Below are positions 55,378 through 64,000 of a DNA stretch of 64,000 bases, piece by piece. Position 1 is the first letter of the stretch. Each line of letters begins with the position of its first letter. The stretch comes from Eubacteriales Family XIII. Incertae Sedis bacterium (GTDB lineage: Bacteria > Bacillota > Clostridia > Peptostreptococcales > Anaerovoracaceae). The position numbers and the translations under genes were made by a program. The stretch lies in NCBI GenBank assembly GCA_031272365.1, contig JAISTX010000003.1, positions 24,323-88,322 on the forward strand, given 5' to 3'. The notes under the pieces were generated by a model. That model was not told the origin of the DNA, did not search any database, and saw only the letters and a list, made by a program, of their open reading frames with translations.

Positions 55378-58300
55378 TTACGCCACGCGGCGGCGCCACA
55401 GGAGCAGCAGGAGGCTCAGGGCCGCGAGGATGGCCGCCACCGCCCACAGGCCCGGGTAGGCGTCGTCGCCGGTGCGGTACCGGCCCTGCGCGTCCGCGCC
55501 GCCGCCGCCGCCTCCGCCGCCGCCGCCTCCGTCTTCGCCGTCATCGGACGGGATCTCCGGCCAATCCACCTTGAACACGCCCTCGCCCACGCCGGTCCGG
55601 TAGAAGTCCTCAAACTCGATCCGGACCGCGTGCGGGCCCTCGGCCAGCGTGTCGATGAAACCCGCGTCGAACGTCACGATGGCGCTGCCCTTGCTGAGGT
55701 GGCCGATGTCCTGGTTTTGCTCGAACAGGTCGGCGCTGTCGGTGGCGTTGCTGCCGCTGGCGTGCTCGTAGATGTCGATGCCGTCGATCGTCACCTGCGT
55801 CACGTCGTAGATATTGCCCTTGATGCGGATCGAGACCTCCGTGCCCTTGGCGATGACGGTGTCCTTGGGGCCGCTGCCGGTGTCCATGGAGAGCAGCGGG
55901 TGGTCGTGCTTCAGCGACTCCAGGGCCTTGATCAGGGCCTCCAGCATCTCGTTGGTCTGGCGCTCGGTGGCAAACCGCGGCGCGTTCGTCAGCTGCTCCG
56001 AGGCCGCCAGCACGGCGTCGGCCGCGTCGACCGCCTTGGCGTCGTAGTTCTCCTCGTGGCCGCCCAGGCTGGTCGCGCCCACGGTGATGTAGTAGATCCA
56101 GTACTCGAGCTCGGCCTGCTTGGCGACCATCTCATCCCAGCGGCTCGGCGTGACGTGCAGGTCCAGGCCGAAGGCCATGGGCTCGTAGCGGGCCAGCCAG
56201 TTGTCGGCCAGGCTCGTGCCGGCGTAGGGGTGGAAGATGGCCTCGACGCCGAGCTCCAGGGCGTCCTCGTCCTCCGGCATGACGTCCCCGTCGAACCAGC
56301 CGATGTCACCCACGACGCTCTCGCCGAACGCGCCGGTGAAGACCCAGCCGTCCATGGAGAGGAAGCCCGTCTGCGCCTCCATCTCATCCAGCGTCTGCCC
56401 GAAGACGATGTCCTGCGGCGGCGGCATGTCCTCCAGCCGCAGCAGGGCGGAGCACACCTTCACGTCCACCGTCGCGTAGGCCGCCGGGATCTGCGGGTCG
56501 TCCGGTGTGAAGACCACCGGCACGCCCGAGATGGTGCCCACCTGGTCGGCGCGGCGCTCGTCGTTGGTGAAGCTCCACTTGCCGGGGATGGGGGTGTCTA
56601 CGTCGTCAGCCAGCGCGACGCCCCCGCCCTCCAGCTCGAGGTAGGTGATGAAGTACTTGCCGTAGGAAATCTCGGTCGGGTTGGGCGCGGACGGATCCCG
56701 CCCCGCGCCGCGCAGGTAGTGCACGGTGGGCGGCTCCAGCACAAGCGGCTTCTTCGAGCTGACCTCGAAGCTGCCAGTGCCATTCGCCGTCGTGAAGCGC
56801 AGGGGGTCGGACGGGGTAAACAATGCCGCCGCCGTCTGAGGGCCTTCCACGTTGTACGGCGTGGTGAAGTCGTCCCCCGGATCCCAGCCCCAGCTGCCGG
56901 GCACCGTCACGAAGACGGACCCGAGCAGGAAGGTCACCTGGCCCTGGTCGACGAAGACCGCGTCGCCCAGCTTCTCGCCCGGCTTGATCGCGCTGGCGGC
57001 GGGGTTCTTGTTGACGATCGGCGTGGCCGGGTTCACCGGCACCGGCATGTCGGCGTCGACCGAGGTGTAGGCGTCCGACAGCGTCGGCAGGAAGATGGCC
57101 TCGTAGGTGAGCGGGATGGACGGCTCGCCGTCGTCGATGTCCGGGAACACCGTCGCCCGCTGCCAGTGCCATTCGCCGTTCAGCTCCTCGCCGTCGACGC
57201 CGGTGACCAGGCCGGACGGGGTCGAGTGCTCGAGCCTTTGCCCGTAGGTCACGGGCGAGCCGGCCGGGTCGGTGACCAGCGGCACGGCCTTCCCGATGGT
57301 GACAATAAAGGTGCCGCTGACCGCGTTGTACTCGTCGTTGCCGGCCATGGTCGCGTGCACGATGGCGCTGCCGGGCGCGCCCAGGGCCATCATCCCTTCC
57401 GGGGTCACGGTCACGTATTCCGGCCCTGAGACCAGCCACCAGGTCACCTCGCCGCCGGTGGATCCGCCCTCGACGTGCAGTTTGGCCGTGGCGGAGGAGT
57501 CCAGGATGCCGCCGCCGTAGATGAGCGCGGTGGCCGTGGCTTCCGCGTCCAAGTCGTTCAGGAGCGGGCCGACGAAGATCAGGGGAGCCTGGTCCTTCTT
57601 GCCCGCCTGGTAGGGCGAGGACTCGCCCTGGGACGGCTGGTACCAGACGTCAGTGCCCAGATCGGCGAAGGCGGGGTTGTTGAGCCCGGCGGACGCCGGG
57701 GCCGGGGTGTAGTCGGCGAGGAAGATGTACTCCGTGCTCGGGCTCAGGCCCTTGGCCGCGAGGCTGCAGCTGTAGGAGATCTTGCCGCTGCGGCTCAGCT
57801 CGAGCCCGGTGGCGATGGACTTCGCGTCCGCCGCCGTCCCGCTGCTCGGGTAGTACAGGAAGTCGATGGTGCCCAGCGGCGTGTTGCCTTCCACCCCCGT
57901 CACGGCGGCGGAAAGGGTGAGCTGGGTTTTGTCGCCGGCGGCCGCGACCGCCACCGCTGGGGTGGCCCGCTCAAAGGTGATCACGTCCGTCTCGGCCGTG
58001 GCCTCGGCGTAGTCCGAATCCGCGGCCTTCGTGGCCTGGATCCTAAAGGTGCCGGGCTTGAGCAGCTTCACGACGCCCGTGACCGGGTTGATCTCCGCGA
58101 TGTTGCCGGGGTCGGACTCGTCTATGATCTCATAGCGCACGCTGCCGGTGCCGCTGCCGCCGGTCGCGCGCACGGTGAAGCCCGTGTCGACGCCGTAGGT
58201 GAAGGTGCGGCTCTCGGACAGGCCGATGAAGTCCAGCTGGCCCTGGTCCAGCGCCCGGATGGTGAGCGCGATGAGGGTGGTGCTGGGCGCCTCGTTGATG

Positions 58301-61300
58301 TCGGCGTCGCCGTCGCCGCGCAGGTCGGCCACGTAGGCCTCGCCCTGCGGGGCGTACTCCGCGCGCAGCGTGTACCTGCCCTGCGGGAGCGTGCGCAGCC
58401 AGACGCCCTTCAGATCGATATAGTCGCCCGCGTCCACATTGTAGACCGCGGACCAGGCGGACGCCGGCAGCACTTCCTCGCTGCCGCCCGTCAGATTGAC
58501 GAGGCGCGCCACTTTGTTGCCGTTCATCGCGATCCGCGTTGTCGGCGCATCCGCGTCCACGAAGCGCTCGGACGAGGCCGAGGCGCTGTGGGTGGACACG
58601 TCGGTGTAGATCACCACGCCGTCCTTGTACACCTGGCGGTTGCCCTCGGCGTCCGTCGCGCGCACCCAAAGCGAAAACTTGGAGTCGCCGTTGACGGAGA
58701 AGGGCGACACGTAGCGCGTCCAGCCCGCCCCGGGCTCACTCGCTTCCGGCGCGCCCGGCACGAGGCAGTAGTCGACCTCCACGTCGCTGCCCTCGTCGGT
58801 CGCCTTGATCGTCACGAGCGTCGAGTCCTGGAAGAAGAGCCCGAAGGTCAGCGTGTTCAGGAAATCGAGGAAGGGCCTGCTCTTGTAGGACACCGTCGCA
58901 TGCGGCGGCTTGGCGTCGCGGTAGAGCTCCACCTCGACGTTCTTGCTCACGACCTTGTAGGGCGAAGTTTTCGGCAGATTGACATTCACCTTGGCGAGCG
59001 TGGGGTTCTCGAAGCTGCCGGTCACCGAGCAGCGCCACATCCCGCCGCCGGCCGTGCCTTCCACCTCGTACAGCCCGGCGCCTTTGACGACGCCGTCGCC
59101 GCTGAGAATGATCGAGTCCGGCTCCAGCTCCAGGAGATCCAGCGACGCCCCCTCCGGCGCGTCCCCGTCCAGGAGGAAGTCCAGCCGGATGGCGGTGGTC
59201 GTGGTCAGCCCGTTCTTGCCGTTGACCTGGACCGCCGTGAACTGCAGCGGGATCTTGTCCGCGCCGTCGTCTGAGGGGTCCCCGACGGTCAGCACGCCGT
59301 TCATGTGCTGCAGCACGTAGTTTGCCGCCCACTCTTGCGTCAGCTCGGCCGACGTCCCGCCGAATTCGTCGAAGCCGATCTTGTACCAATCCGCCTGCGA
59401 CAGGTCGTAGGGGCCATAGGCGGCCACAGCCTCGGTGGCCAGCAGGGTCTTCCCCTTGTCGGCGGCCGCGATATTGGAATAGGTCACCTTGTACGGGTCC
59501 GCGTTCAGCGTCGGCAGCGGCAGCGGCGCGTTCAAGGCCACCTCGACGCTGGGCGCGCTGACCGTGATGGTGCGCTTTCGAATAATGAAATAGTCCTCGA
59601 CCGACTGGCCGGTGTAGTCGCCCGTGGCCACGGCCCAGACCTTGTATTCCCCGGCGCCCGTCGGCGGCGTGGTGCTGGGGCCGTAGTCCGTGCCGCCTTC
59701 GGCCGGCTCGCCGAAGCCCTCGTACCAGTACTCGATGCTGCTCTGCGGCACCGTGCCGGTGGAGACGTCGGCGGCGCCGTCGTAGCCGTCCGGCACTGTT
59801 ATGGTAGAATCCGCGAGCGCCTGCCCGTAGGGGATGCCGTCATAGATCTTGTCCGGCGCCTGGGCGATCCACAGGTGCGCCTCGATCAGCGGGTACATAT
59901 GCACCGTGACGTCCACCTGCACGTCGGTGTAGTTTTGGCTGCGCACGGTCACGCGGAAGGTCGCGTCCGAATGCGGGCCGCTCCAGGCGACCTCGTTGAC
60001 CGGCATCTTGAGCGTGCCGTTGCTGTTGACGAACCCGGGGTCCAGGCCCGGCACCGAAAGGCCGGCGTTCATCGAGGGGTCCTCCATGATCGCGTCGGGG
60101 TCCGTCTTGGCCCCCACGCGGTAGGAGACCTGGCCCGGCGAGCCCGCCGCGTTCGGGATGAAATCGTTCAGGCTCTTCGTGTAGAGCTTGGCCGGCCGGT
60201 CCGCGGCCGCCTTGACCAGGACCGTCCCGGACGGGCCGCCGTCGGCCTTCGAGATCGTGGCCTTCGTCAGCGCCGGCGGGTTGGCCACCGGGTCGTTGAC
60301 GTAGGCCGCCAGGTCGGCTGGCAGGGAGTAGTTGGGCACCGCGCCCAGCAGCTTCATATTCGTGATGATGACGTCCTTGTCCTCCTCCGCGTTCGCGTCG
60401 GGGATGTATTGCCCGCCGCCATAGATGGCGAAATTGGCGGTGATGGCGCCCAGCACGTCTTCCGCCGCGTCGCCGGGGACGAGGCTGCCGCTGCCGCTCG
60501 GCTGCGGGGTGAAGCTGACCGTGGCCTTGGTCTGCCCGTTGTAGATCTTGTCGTCGGCCTTCCATGTGCCGATGAGCTGCCGGGGCGTGATCTTCGGCAG
60601 GGTGACCAGCTTCGTCTGCGTCATCGCGTTGTAGTTGGCCTTGGTCGCGTCGTCGATCTGGAAGGCCACGACGTAGCCGGTGCTGCCCGGGCCGCTGTTG
60701 GCCACCGTCGGGTAGGTGGCGGGCACCTTCCAGTAGAACGTCCCCGTCGGGGCCACGCCCAGCGTGGCGTCCAGCGCGGATTTGACCGCGCCGCCGTCCA
60801 GGTTGATGCCGCTGAGCTGCACGCCGTAGGTGTAGCTCCCGGACGTGGTGGGCCAGGCCTCGACCACGATGTCAGCCTTGTTGACCTTCGGGCGCACGTA
60901 GACGATGACCGTCTCTTCCACGTAGTTGGGGTCGGTGGTGGTGAACAGGACCGGCTGCCGCCCGAGGCCGCCGTCCTGGTTGGGGCCCGTGACGGGGAGC
61001 ACCGTGTTGCCGTTCTGCCAGGAGAAGGTCCCCGTGACGGTCATGCTGGAGTCGACGGGGTTGAGCGCCTGCCCGCTGCCGGCCGTGAACGTGGAGGCGG
61101 AGAGCGCCTGCCCGTACGTGATGTCCGACACCGTGGGCGCCGTGCCCAGCCTCGGCACGGCTTGGTAGATGGTGGGTTTCACCGTCAGGTCGAGCTGTTT
61201 GTAGCCCGTGTCCGTCGGGACGAATTTGACCGCGTAGCCTGTGTTGACGTACGTGGGGACCGTCTCCGGGGCGACCCATTTGAAGCTGCCGGCCACCTCC

Positions 61301-62874
61301 GCCGACGTGTTGGGGTCGGTCGCTTTGCCGGTGAGCGGCATGGCCGAGAGCTTCGTGCCATAGGTCACGGGCGGGGTCGACGGGAAGGTGGAGATCGACG
61401 GCTCCGTCTGGACGGTCGTGGTGGTGCCCGTCACAGCCGACTTGGCGTTGTAGTTGTCATCGCCGTTGCGCCCGTAGGTGAGGGTGTACGTGCCGTTCGC
61501 GCCCGTGACGGTCACCTTCCATTTGCCTGTGCCTACGGACTCGACCTTGGCCACTTTGGTATCCGAGCTGGCCAGCGTGTAGGAGCCTTCGCCGTTGCCG
61601 CCCGAGACGGTGACCTCGCTGCTGGAATTGTACTCGGTCGGCAAGCTGCCGCTGAGCGTCAACGCGTCGGGCTGGTTGATCTTCGCCGCCGTGGCCGAGC
61701 GCGTCACTTCGGTGGCGGCGAGGTAGGTGCTGTCGCCCGCCCTGTTGGCCTTCAGCGTGTAGGAGCCGGTGCCCTTGGCGATCGTCACGGTGAAATTGGT
61801 GACGGAGCCGGACACCGTCCCGCCGGACACCGTCGCGACGGCGGTGTTGGTGCTCTGCAGCGTCCTCGCAGCCGAGCCGTCGCCGCCCGAGACGGACACG
61901 GTGGCGGTCGAGCCATAGGCGGTCGGCAGGTTGTTGGATATGCTGAGTGCCGACTGGCCGAGTTTGTTGACGGTGACGCGCAGGGGATAGTTTACGGTCG
62001 TGGGCGTATGCCCGCTGGAGGACTGCCCGAGCAAGTAAAACGTAAAAACTTCATTGTAGGTGACAACGAGCGTGGCGTCGTATGTGCCGGCGGCCAAGCC
62101 GGTCTTCACGCGCACGGTGCAGGAGGTATTGCCGGACTCCCCGACCGAGCTGGCGGGTGCCGTGACGATTTCAAAGGCGTTTGTCGCTCCCGTGATCGAT
62201 GCCTTGATGGTATCGTAGGTATAGCTCATCGCCGACCCGTCGCCCTGCGGCTTCTCACCGCGCGCGCCGGCGGCGCTCCAAAGCTCGACAGCCGATTGCG
62301 TGCCGTACCCGATATTCACGGAGGAGAAGGTTGTCCTTCCCTTGTTTACGGTCACGGGATCATACCATGTGTCTGACAAAGGCTCGATGTCGCTTCCCTC
62401 TGCCTCGACCTCCTCCTGCTGTGCGGCAGCCGGCTGTGCCGAAGCCTGGGCCGCTGCGGCCGCGTCGCCGCTCTGGGAGGACGGGTCGGTTTCGGCCGTG
62501 GATGCAGCCGCGTCCCCTTCGCCCGCTGCGCCTGTGGCGGCGCTGTCGGAAGGCGCGGCCTCCGAGCCGCCCGCCTCCGCCGGCGTACCCGTCTGCCCGC
62601 TGCCGCCTTCCTGCGCGGCGTCCTGCGACCCGCCGCCTTCGGCCCCCGGGGCCGTTTCCTGGCCGCCTTCCGCCGGGGGTGTTTCCGTGCCCCCCTCCGC
62701 CGGCGGGGCCTCTGCGCCACCGCTTTCGGGCGGTGCCTCCTGGGCTGCCTCGGCAGGCGGCGCGGCAGGCGCAGCGGCGCCTTCCTCCGCAAGCGTCAGC
62801 ATGGGCACGGCCAAACCGGCGACCAGCACCACTGCCAGCGCGATGACCACTTTCTTCATGTTCAGCTTAAACAT
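55378..62874 (-). CDS. Giant secreted surface protein with Ig-like and MBG/YDG repeats and LPXTG-like tail
   Basis: A 2,498-residue predicted surface protein. Signal peptide (core VVIALAVVLVAGLAVPML), a Glu/Ala/Pro/Gly-rich linker to about residue 165, Ig-like modules with SGGDGS/SGGNGE, several modules of about 95 residues with VTYG-x-LS, GTF-x-W and a GY-V-F-PTD, YDG/MBG-type modules (DKIYNGQTKATV, DKIYDGIPYGQAL), a middle part with ATDAEGNRQVYKDG, further VTYGQRL modules, and a FIVAR-like helical stretch (about 2240-2320). The C-terminus is a poly-Gly run, then RYRTGDDAYPG, one transmembrane helix and RRRVA. This looks like a sortase signal lacking the LP of LPXTG. Function is inferred as adhesion. 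Confidence 0.9.
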   Translation of the reverse strand: MFKLNMKKVVIALAVVLVAGLAVPMLTLAEEGAAAPAAPPAEAAQEAPPESGGAEAPPAEGGTETPPAEGGQETAPGAEGGGSQDAAQEGGSGQTGTPAEAGGSEAAPSDSAATGAAGEGDAAASTAETDPSSQSGDAAAAAQASAQPAAAQQEEVEAEGSDIEPLSDTWYDPVTVNKGRTTFSSVNIGYGTQSAVELWSAAGARGEKPQGDGSAMSYTYDTIKASITGATNAFEIVTAPASSVGESGNTSCTVRVKTGLAAGTYDATLVVTYNEVFTFYLLGQSSSGHTPTTVNYPLRVTVNKLGQSALSISNNLPTAYGSTATVSVSGGDGSAARTLQSTNTAVATVSGGTVSGSVTNFTVTIAKGTGSYTLKANRAGDSTYLAATEVTRSATAAKINQPDALTLSGSLPTEYNSSSEVTVSGGNGEGSYTLASSDTKVAKVESVGTGKWKVTVTGANGTYTLTYGRNGDDNYNAKSAVTGTTTTVQTEPSISTFPSTPPVTYGTKLSAMPLTGKATDPNTSAEVAGSFKWVAPETVPTYVNTGYAVKFVPTDTGYKQLDLTVKPTIYQAVPRLGTAPTVSDITYGQALSASTFTAGSGQALNPVDSSMTVTGTFSWQNGNTVLPVTGPNQDGGLGRQPVLFTTTDPNYVEETVIVYVRPKVNKADIVVEAWPTTSGSYTYGVQLSGINLDGGAVKSALDATLGVAPTGTFYWKVPATYPTVANSGPGSTGYVVAFQIDDATKANYNAMTQTKLVTLPKITPRQLIGTWKADDKIYNGQTKATVSFTPQPSGSGSLVPGDAAEDVLGAITANFAIYGGGQYIPDANAEEDKDVIITNMKLLGAVPNYSLPADLAAYVNDPVANPPALTKATISKADGGPSGTVLVKAAADRPAKLYTKSLNDFIPNAAGSPGQVSYRVGAKTDPDAIMEDPSMNAGLSVPGLDPGFVNSNGTLKMPVNEVAWSGPHSDATFRVTVRSQNYTDVQVDVTVHMYPLIEAHLWIAQAPDKIYDGIPYGQALADSTITVPDGYDGAADVSTGTVPQSSIEYWYEGFGEPAEGGTDYGPSTTPPTGAGEYKVWAVATGDYTGQSVEDYFIIRKRTITVSAPSVEVALNAPLPLPTLNADPYKVTYSNIAAADKGKTLLATEAVAAYGPYDLSQADWYKIGFDEFGGTSAELTQEWAANYVLQHMNGVLTVGDPSDDGADKIPLQFTAVQVNGKNGLTTTTAIRLDFLLDGDAPEGASLDLLELEPDSIILSGDGVVKGAGLYEVEGTAGGGMWRCSVTGSFENPTLAKVNVNLPKTSPYKVVSKNVEVELYRDAKPPHATVSYKSRPFLDFLNTLTFGLFFQDSTLVTIKATDEGSDVEVDYCLVPGAPEASEPGAGWTRYVSPFSVNGDSKFSLWVRATDAEGNRQVYKDGVVIYTDVSTHSASASSERFVDADAPTTRIAMNGNKVARLVNLTGGSEEVLPASAWSAVYNVDAGDYIDLKGVWLRTLPQGRYTLRAEYAPQGEAYVADLRGDGDADINEAPSTTLIALTIRALDQGQLDFIGLSESRTFTYGVDTGFTVRATGGSGTGSVRYEIIDESDPGNIAEINPVTGVVKLLKPGTFRIQATKAADSDYAEATAETDVITFERATPAVAVAAAGDKTQLTLSAAVTGVEGNTPLGTIDFLYYPSSGTAADAKSIATGLELSRSGKISYSCSLAAKGLSPSTEYIFLADYTPAPASAGLNNPAFADLGTDVWYQPSQGESSPYQAGKKDQAPLIFVGPLLNDLDAEATATALIYGGGILDSSATAKLHVEGGSTGGEVTWWLVSGPEYVTVTPEGMMALGAPGSAIVHATMAGNDEYNAVSGTFIVTIGKAVPLVTDPAGSPVTYGQRLEHSTPSGLVTGVDGEELNGEWHWQRATVFPDIDDGEPSIPLTYEAIFLPTLSDAYTSVDADMPVPVNPATPIVNKNPAASAIKPGEKLGDAVFVDQGQVTFLLGSVFVTVPGSWGWDPGDDFTTPYNVEGPQTAAALFTPSDPLRFTTANGTGSFEVSSKKPLVLEPPTVHYLRGAGRDPSAPNPTEISYGKYFITYLELEGGGVALADDVDTPIPGKWSFTNDERRADQVGTISGVPVVFTPDDPQIPAAYATVDVKVCSALLRLEDMPPPQDIVFGQTLDEMEAQTGFLSMDGWVFTGAFGESVVGDIGWFDGDVMPEDEDALELGVEAIFHPYAGTSLADNWLARYEPMAFGLDLHVTPSRWDEMVAKQAELEYWIYYITVGATSLGGHEENYDAKAVDAADAVLAASEQLTNAPRFATERQTNEMLEALIKALESLKHDHPLLSMDTGSGPKDTVIAKGTEVSIRIKGNIYDVTQVTIDGIDIYEHASGSNATDSADLFEQNQDIGHLSKGSAIVTFDAGFIDTLAEGPHAVRIEFEDFYRTGVGEGVFKVDWPEIPSDDGEDGGGGGGGGGGGADAQGRYRTGDDAYPGLWAVAAILAALSLLLLLWRRRVA

Positions 62875-63282
62875 TATTGCATATCCCCCTTTTGAAATAA
62901 CTCTTTTGCCTGTCCCGCAGCGCGGGCAGTCCCCCGTTGCCTATGCCCGCGGGCAGGATGCCGCATCTGGCGCCCCCGCCCGCAAAGCCGGCGCCGCCGT
63001 CGCGCGCCGCCGTGGCCGTTGCTTCCGCGCCGGAGGGCTTTCGCCGGCCGGCACAATATCCGAAAGAAGCAATCTGTCCGTCAAATCCCAATACAAAGTA
63101 TGGCCCCCACAGTCCGATTTATACTTTTACAAGAATATTGTGCACCACCCCGGCGGAAAAAAACAGGCGGGGGTTGACCACTTTTTTTGCATGTCGGCGG
63201 GGAAAAAACCGGGCATGCCCTGCGCGAATCCACGCATTTCAGAGAATTTTGACCACGAGGCAAAAATTGTATAATAGAAGAC
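62875..63282. other. Gene-free gap between giant surface gene and GNAT gene
   Basis: This 408-base divergent gap has GC-rich coding-like sequence next to the surface gene (62900-63050) but no frame I can assign, then an AT-richer part from 63055. A candidate promoter for the surface gene lies at 63055-63084 on the minus strand (TTGACG, 18 bases, GATATT), giving a leader of about 175 bases. The + strand promoter of the GNAT gene is at its right end. Confidence 0.5.
63249..63275 (+). promoter_or_regulatory. Promoter of a leaderless GNAT mRNA
   Basis: TTGACC (63249-63254), 15 bases, TATAAT (63270-63275), then ATG after only seven bases. No ribosome site. This is a -35/-10 version of the leaderless arrangement. 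Confidence 0.6.
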
Positions 63283-63813
63283 ATGAAGACAATCGTACCC
63301 GTGGAGACAACAACAGGCATCGACGCGCTCGTCGCGCTCGCGCACGCGATCTGGCGCGAGGTCTTCCCGCCGATCATCGGGTGGGGGCAGACGGAGGCCA
63401 TGCTGCGGCACTATCATTCCCGGGAGGATATAGAGGAAGAGATCGCGGGCGGCACGCAGTATTTCCTGATCCGCCGACCGGGCGGTGCGGATGCGGCGGC
63501 GGGTGCGGATGCGGCGGCGGCGATCGGCTACCTGGCCTTCGAGATCCGCGAGGCGCACCTCTTCCTCAGCAAGCTGTACCTGCTGGAGGGCGAGCGCGGC
63601 AAGGGGCTGTCAACGGATCTGTTTGACTGGATAGAAAGCCAGGCGCGCGCCGCCGGGAAGGGCTGCGTCCATCTGCACGTGAACAAAAACAACACCCAGG
63701 CCATCGAGGTCTACCGCCACAAAGGGTTCGAAGTCGTGGACGAGCGCCTGTCCCCGATCGGCGGTGGCGTCGTGATGGACGACTACTTCATGGAGAAGCG
63801 GCTGAAGCCGTAG
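63283..63813 (+). CDS. GNAT-family N-acetyltransferase
   Basis: Acetyl-CoA-dependent acetyltransferase of 176 residues with unknown substrate. The fold is visible in AIGYLAFEIREAHLFLSKLYL, the acetyl-CoA loop GERGKGLSTDLFDW (motif A, variant of Q/RxxGxG/A), and the C-terminal VNKNNTQAIEVYRHKGFEVV typical of RimI-like enzymes. A small duplication GADAAAGADAAAA (near residues 67-80) interrupts the N-terminal half. It is monocistronic as far as visible and followed by repeats. Confidence 0.9.
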   Translation: MKTIVPVETTTGIDALVALAHAIWREVFPPIIGWGQTEAMLRHYHSREDIEEEIAGGTQYFLIRRPGGADAAAGADAAAAIGYLAFEIREAHLFLSKLYLLEGERGKGLSTDLFDWIESQARAAGKGCVHLHVNKNNTQAIEVYRHKGFEVVDERLSPIGGGVVMDDYFMEKRLKP

Positions 63814-63865
63814 GGGCGGATGGCAATCCGCCCGGAAGCGGATGGCGGATGCTCGCGCATCCGCC
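63814..63865. repeat. Two REP-like hairpins after the GNAT gene
   Basis: GGGCGGAT-GGCA-ATCCGCCC (63814-63833) and GGCGGATGC-TCGC-GCATCCGCC (63844-63865) are perfect stem-loops that share the GGCGGAT core. They begin at the GNAT stop codon (TAG) and may protect or end its mRNA. Confidence 0.7.
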
Positions 63866-63890
63866 TTGGATTGGAGCATGGATTCCGGGT

Positions 63891-64000
63891 CAAGCCCTGA
63901 ATGACAAGGGGGGGGCAAGCCCGGACTGACAGGGGGGGTCCAGCCCTGAATGACAAGGGGGGGGCAAGCCCGGCATGACAGGGGGGGGAAAGCCCGGAAT
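63891..64000 (+). repeat. Tandem repeat of 24-25 bases with G runs, cut by the window edge
   Basis: Units start at 63891, 63916, 63940, 63965 and about 63989. Two forms alternate: AGCCCTGAATGACAAGG with a G run, and AGCCCGG(A/C)(C/A)TGACAGG with a G run, so the higher-order period is 49 bases. The preceding GGATTCCGGGTCAAGCCC resembles widespread intergenic repeats of CATTCCGGGCTTGACCCGGAAT type. The array continues beyond base 64000. Confidence 0.8.

Noticed and set aside
59305..62376. 1,023-codon open frame on the + strand opposite the second giant gene
   Set aside because: Same type of low-complexity Arg/Gly/His translation. The minus-strand frame has signal peptide, repeats and anchor; this one has nothing.
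63891..64000. CRISPR array at the right end
   Set aside because: Units are contiguous with no unique spacers and contain long G runs; it is a simple tandem repeat.

Overview
The window reads as chromosomal DNA from a GC-rich anaerobic member of the Clostridia (Bacillota). The evidence is AGGAGG-type ribosome sites, FabK as the enoyl-ACP reductase, rubrerythrin, NiFe-hydrogenase maturation genes, RbsABC/MglA-type sugar transporters, ROK and YesN/LytS-type regulators, split DhaK and DhaL, and very large secreted Ig-repeat proteins. No tRNA, rRNA, CRISPR array, phage or intact insertion sequence is visible.

Layout. 1-5474 (+): hydrogenase maturation genes hypB (partial), hypF, hypC and hypD, with mutY and the 3' remnant of a VapC-like toxin between hypF and hypC; hypE is not beside hypD. 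5458-18948 (-): a 4,496-residue secreted surface protein. 19247-20554 (+): S-adenosylhomocysteinase. 20574-29732 (-): a nine-gene catabolic operon in the order UroD-like protein, sugar lipoprotein, ABC ATPase, permease, erythritol/threitol-type dehydrogenase, DhaK, DhaL, ROK regulator, RpiB-like isomerase. The enzymes make a plausible route from a four-carbon polyol to erythrose 4-phosphate. 30127-37485: an M20 amidohydrolase (+), a DUF4349 lipoprotein (-), then gltX (+) overlapping a hybrid histidine kinase with a roughly 430-residue low-complexity linker. 37529-41929 (-): fabK-fabD-fabG-fabF-fabZ.

42108-46123 (-): a complete multiple-monosaccharide ABC transporter, divergent from a four-gene coupled operon (46266-51321, +). 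That operon holds a YesN-type regulator, a LytS-type kinase with almost no extracytoplasmic part, an MglA/RbsA-like protein in which both nucleotide sites look destroyed, and an RbsC-like permease. It has no binding protein. This set is the best candidate for an undescribed system: a transporter-derived sugar sensor built from a pseudo-ATPase, a permease and a kinase without a sensor domain. 51316-53314 (-) is an OmpR/EnvZ-type pair. icd (-) and rubrerythrin (+) diverge at 54.6 kb around a palindrome. 55378-62874 (-) is a second giant surface protein with an LPXTG-like tail lacking LP. A GNAT acetyltransferase (63283-63813, +) is followed by REP-like hairpins and a tandem repeat that runs off the window.

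Across the window, several + strand operons start with TATACT or TATAAT only 6-7 bases before ATG, which predicts leaderless mRNAs. Both sugar transport operons carry a strong hairpin between the binding-protein and ATPase genes. Very long antisense reading frames exist opposite the surface-protein genes; I treat them as shadows of GC-rich coding DNA. All functional calls are from reading the sequence and family knowledge; no database search was run.
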